49,941 nt of DNA from Clostridia bacterium. GTDB taxonomy: Bacteria; Bacillota; Clostridia; Oscillospirales; CAG-272. Made by a program: the position numbers and the translations under genes. Within the stretch, counting starts at the first letter, position 1, and each line of letters starts with the position of its first letter. The notes beneath the pieces were generated by a model that did not search any database, was not told the DNA's origin, and was given only the letters and a program-made list of their open reading frames with translations. Shown one piece after another: positions 49,068-49,941 of this stretch. The stretch covers positions 1 to 49,941 of the forward strand of contig JAFSMU010000005.1 in assembly GCA_017447775.1 (NCBI GenBank), given 5' to 3'.

Positions 49068-49907
49068 TCAGTAAAAGCTCAGCAGTCCAAGCTTTTGTAT
49101 CTGTCGGCGGTGGACTTCCCCGCTTTCCATTGTGTATATGCGGGTGGTGTTGATGCTCGAATGGCCGAGGATATCGGCAAGGCGGACGATGTCCTTTTGT
49201 ATGCTGTAGTACGTTCTGGCAAACAGGTGGCGCAGGTTATGCGGGAATACTTTTTTCTCGCTGACGTTGGCGCTTTTGCACAGCGATTTCATATCCGACC
49301 ATATATTCGATCTGTCAAGCGGGTTGCCGTTCCGAGTCACAAAAACGGGGCCGCTTGATATTTTTTTCTGCTTGCAGTATGCTTTCAGCATTTTGCAAAG
49401 GTCGCGCGGCAGGTATATGCGCCGCTCCTTGCCCTTGTTGTAAACGTCGGTGTATTCGTCCCTTATCGCCTCGGCGGTGATGAATTTAAGCTCCGACACC
49501 CTTATCCCCGTCGAACATATAGTTTGCATAAGCAGGTACAGGCGCTCGTTTCTCTTTGTCTGCGCCGCCGTCAGCAGCCGCTCGTATTCGGCTTTCGTCA
49601 GCTCTCGCTCGGCAGAGCGGAACATACTTTTCTGCACTCTCTTCCGGCGGCTTTTAAGCTCGTCCATTCCGACAAATTTGAAAAATGAATTCAGCGATGA
49701 TATTATCGTGTTCACGCTGCCAAACGAGTGCGTTTTTTCAAGTTCCGCTTTATACTCGGCTACGGCCTCGCGGCTCATTTGACCGCCCGACCACATAAGA
49801 AATCGCGCCGCGTCCTCGGCGTACCGCTTGCGCGTCTGATCGGAATATTCGCGCAGTTTTAACTCGCTTTTGAACCTTTCTATTCGTATTTTGTCTGTCT
49901 GTTTCAT
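49068..49907 (-). CDS. Tyrosine recombinase (XerC/D-like), predicted invertase of the adjacent switch
   Basis: This complete 279-residue recombinase has an N-terminal SAM-like core-binding domain (about 8-85) and a catalytic domain with R136 (CSTGIRVSE), the beta-hairpin lysine K158 or K160 (NKGKERR), H223 and R226 (PHNLRH), H249 (LGHSS) and the nucleophile Y258 (TRIYT). The H-to-Y spacing of 9 equals XerD. AGGAGG precedes the ATG, and a -10 TATAAT lies at 49930-49935. It ends 8 bp beyond the T-run of the right repeat. No tRNA, relaxase, excisionase or phage gene is near, so a role in inverting the neighbouring segment is the simplest reading; housekeeping XerC/D is an alternative. Confidence 0.92.
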   Translation of the reverse strand: MKQTDKIRIERFKSELKLREYSDQTRKRYAEDAARFLMWSGGQMSREAVAEYKAELEKTHSFGSVNTIISSLNSFFKFVGMDELKSRRKRVQKSMFRSAERELTKAEYERLLTAAQTKRNERLYLLMQTICSTGIRVSELKFITAEAIRDEYTDVYNKGKERRIYLPRDLCKMLKAYCKQKKISSGPVFVTRNGNPLDRSNIWSDMKSLCKSANVSEKKVFPHNLRHLFARTYYSIQKDIVRLADILGHSSINTTRIYTMESGEVHRRQIQKLGLLSFY

Positions 49908-49929
49908 TGCTTTTCCTCCTTTGGCAACT

Positions 49930-49935
49930 ATTATA
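49930..49935 (-). promoter_or_regulatory. -10 element of the recombinase gene
   Basis: TATAAT on the minus strand, 22 bp before the ATG at 49907. The matching -35 would lie beyond the window. Confidence 0.5.
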
Positions 49936-49941
49936 TGATAT

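Noticed and set aside
49068..49907. The recombinase as integrase of a prophage or conjugative element
   Set aside because: No tRNA target, excisionase, relaxase, capsid or replication gene is near, and paired inverted sites lie directly beside it. Since the window ends at 49941, an element further right cannot be fully excluded.

Overview
The window looks like chromosome from a low-to-mid GC, Gram-positive, spore-forming clostridium (Bacillota, class Clostridia), probably an uncultured gut or rumen type. The evidence is a full-length Spo0A, HemZ, the CdaA/CdaR pair, WhiA, a SpoVB/MurJ-type flippase, a bifunctional RelA/SpoT, strong Shine-Dalgarno sequences and many near-consensus sigma-A promoters (TTGACA, 17 bp, TATAAT). 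Genus cannot be read from the sequence.

Layout. 0.1-11.4 kb is a long leftward housekeeping run: SecB-like chaperone, lipid/polysaccharide flippase, hemZ, dtd, relA/spoT, recJ, FAD oxidoreductase, cdaR and cdaA, several overlapping by 4-8 nt. 11.5-13.8 kb runs rightward with ispD, ispF and spo0A. 13.8-18.2 kb runs leftward: a two-component system (OmpR-type regulator and sensor kinase), rpe, cysE and a HAD phosphatase. 18.4-20.3 kb carries ychF and nfo. 20.4-24.2 kb carries a pyrophosphatase-like protein, topB and a MATE transporter. A tRNA cluster (Gly, Arg, Val, His) follows. 24.7-29.7 kb holds a one-TM unknown, a large acidic membrane protein that I read as a catalytically dead P1B-type ATPase, rlmB and a lipoprotein. 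29.8-34.5 kb is a likely operon of DUF6935-like, DUF4886-like lipoprotein, a nitrilase-GDPD fusion and a metallophosphoesterase. Two more tRNAs (CAT, probably Ile2; Trp) are followed by a carbohydrate-related segment at 35-41.4 kb: DUF4838-like protein, XRE regulator, CE15-like esterase, GH78 rhamnosidase and MFS transporter. 41.5-46.8 kb is murB-whiA-dnaE.

The most striking element is at the right end. A leftward type IV pilin-like protein with helical repeats and a BIG2 domain (46.9-48.6 kb) is followed by a 255-bp segment bounded by perfect 27-bp inverted repeats, and then by a complete tyrosine recombinase. Each repeat has the form 9-bp arm, 8-bp asymmetric spacer, 9-bp arm, as expected of a tyrosine-recombinase core site. 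Between the repeats lies one perfect sigma-A promoter that points away from the pilin gene. I read this as a phase-variable invertible promoter assembled in the OFF orientation. The outer flank of the right repeat turns it into an intrinsic terminator only in this orientation, so the OFF-state transcript should be a short RNA.

A second unexplained signal is a 15-bp interrupted palindrome, GTAAATTTNATTTAC. It occurs seven times, always in the same polarity, in genes on either strand and in different reading frames, often across stop codons. It resembles a dispersed chromosomal motif more than a gene-specific operator.
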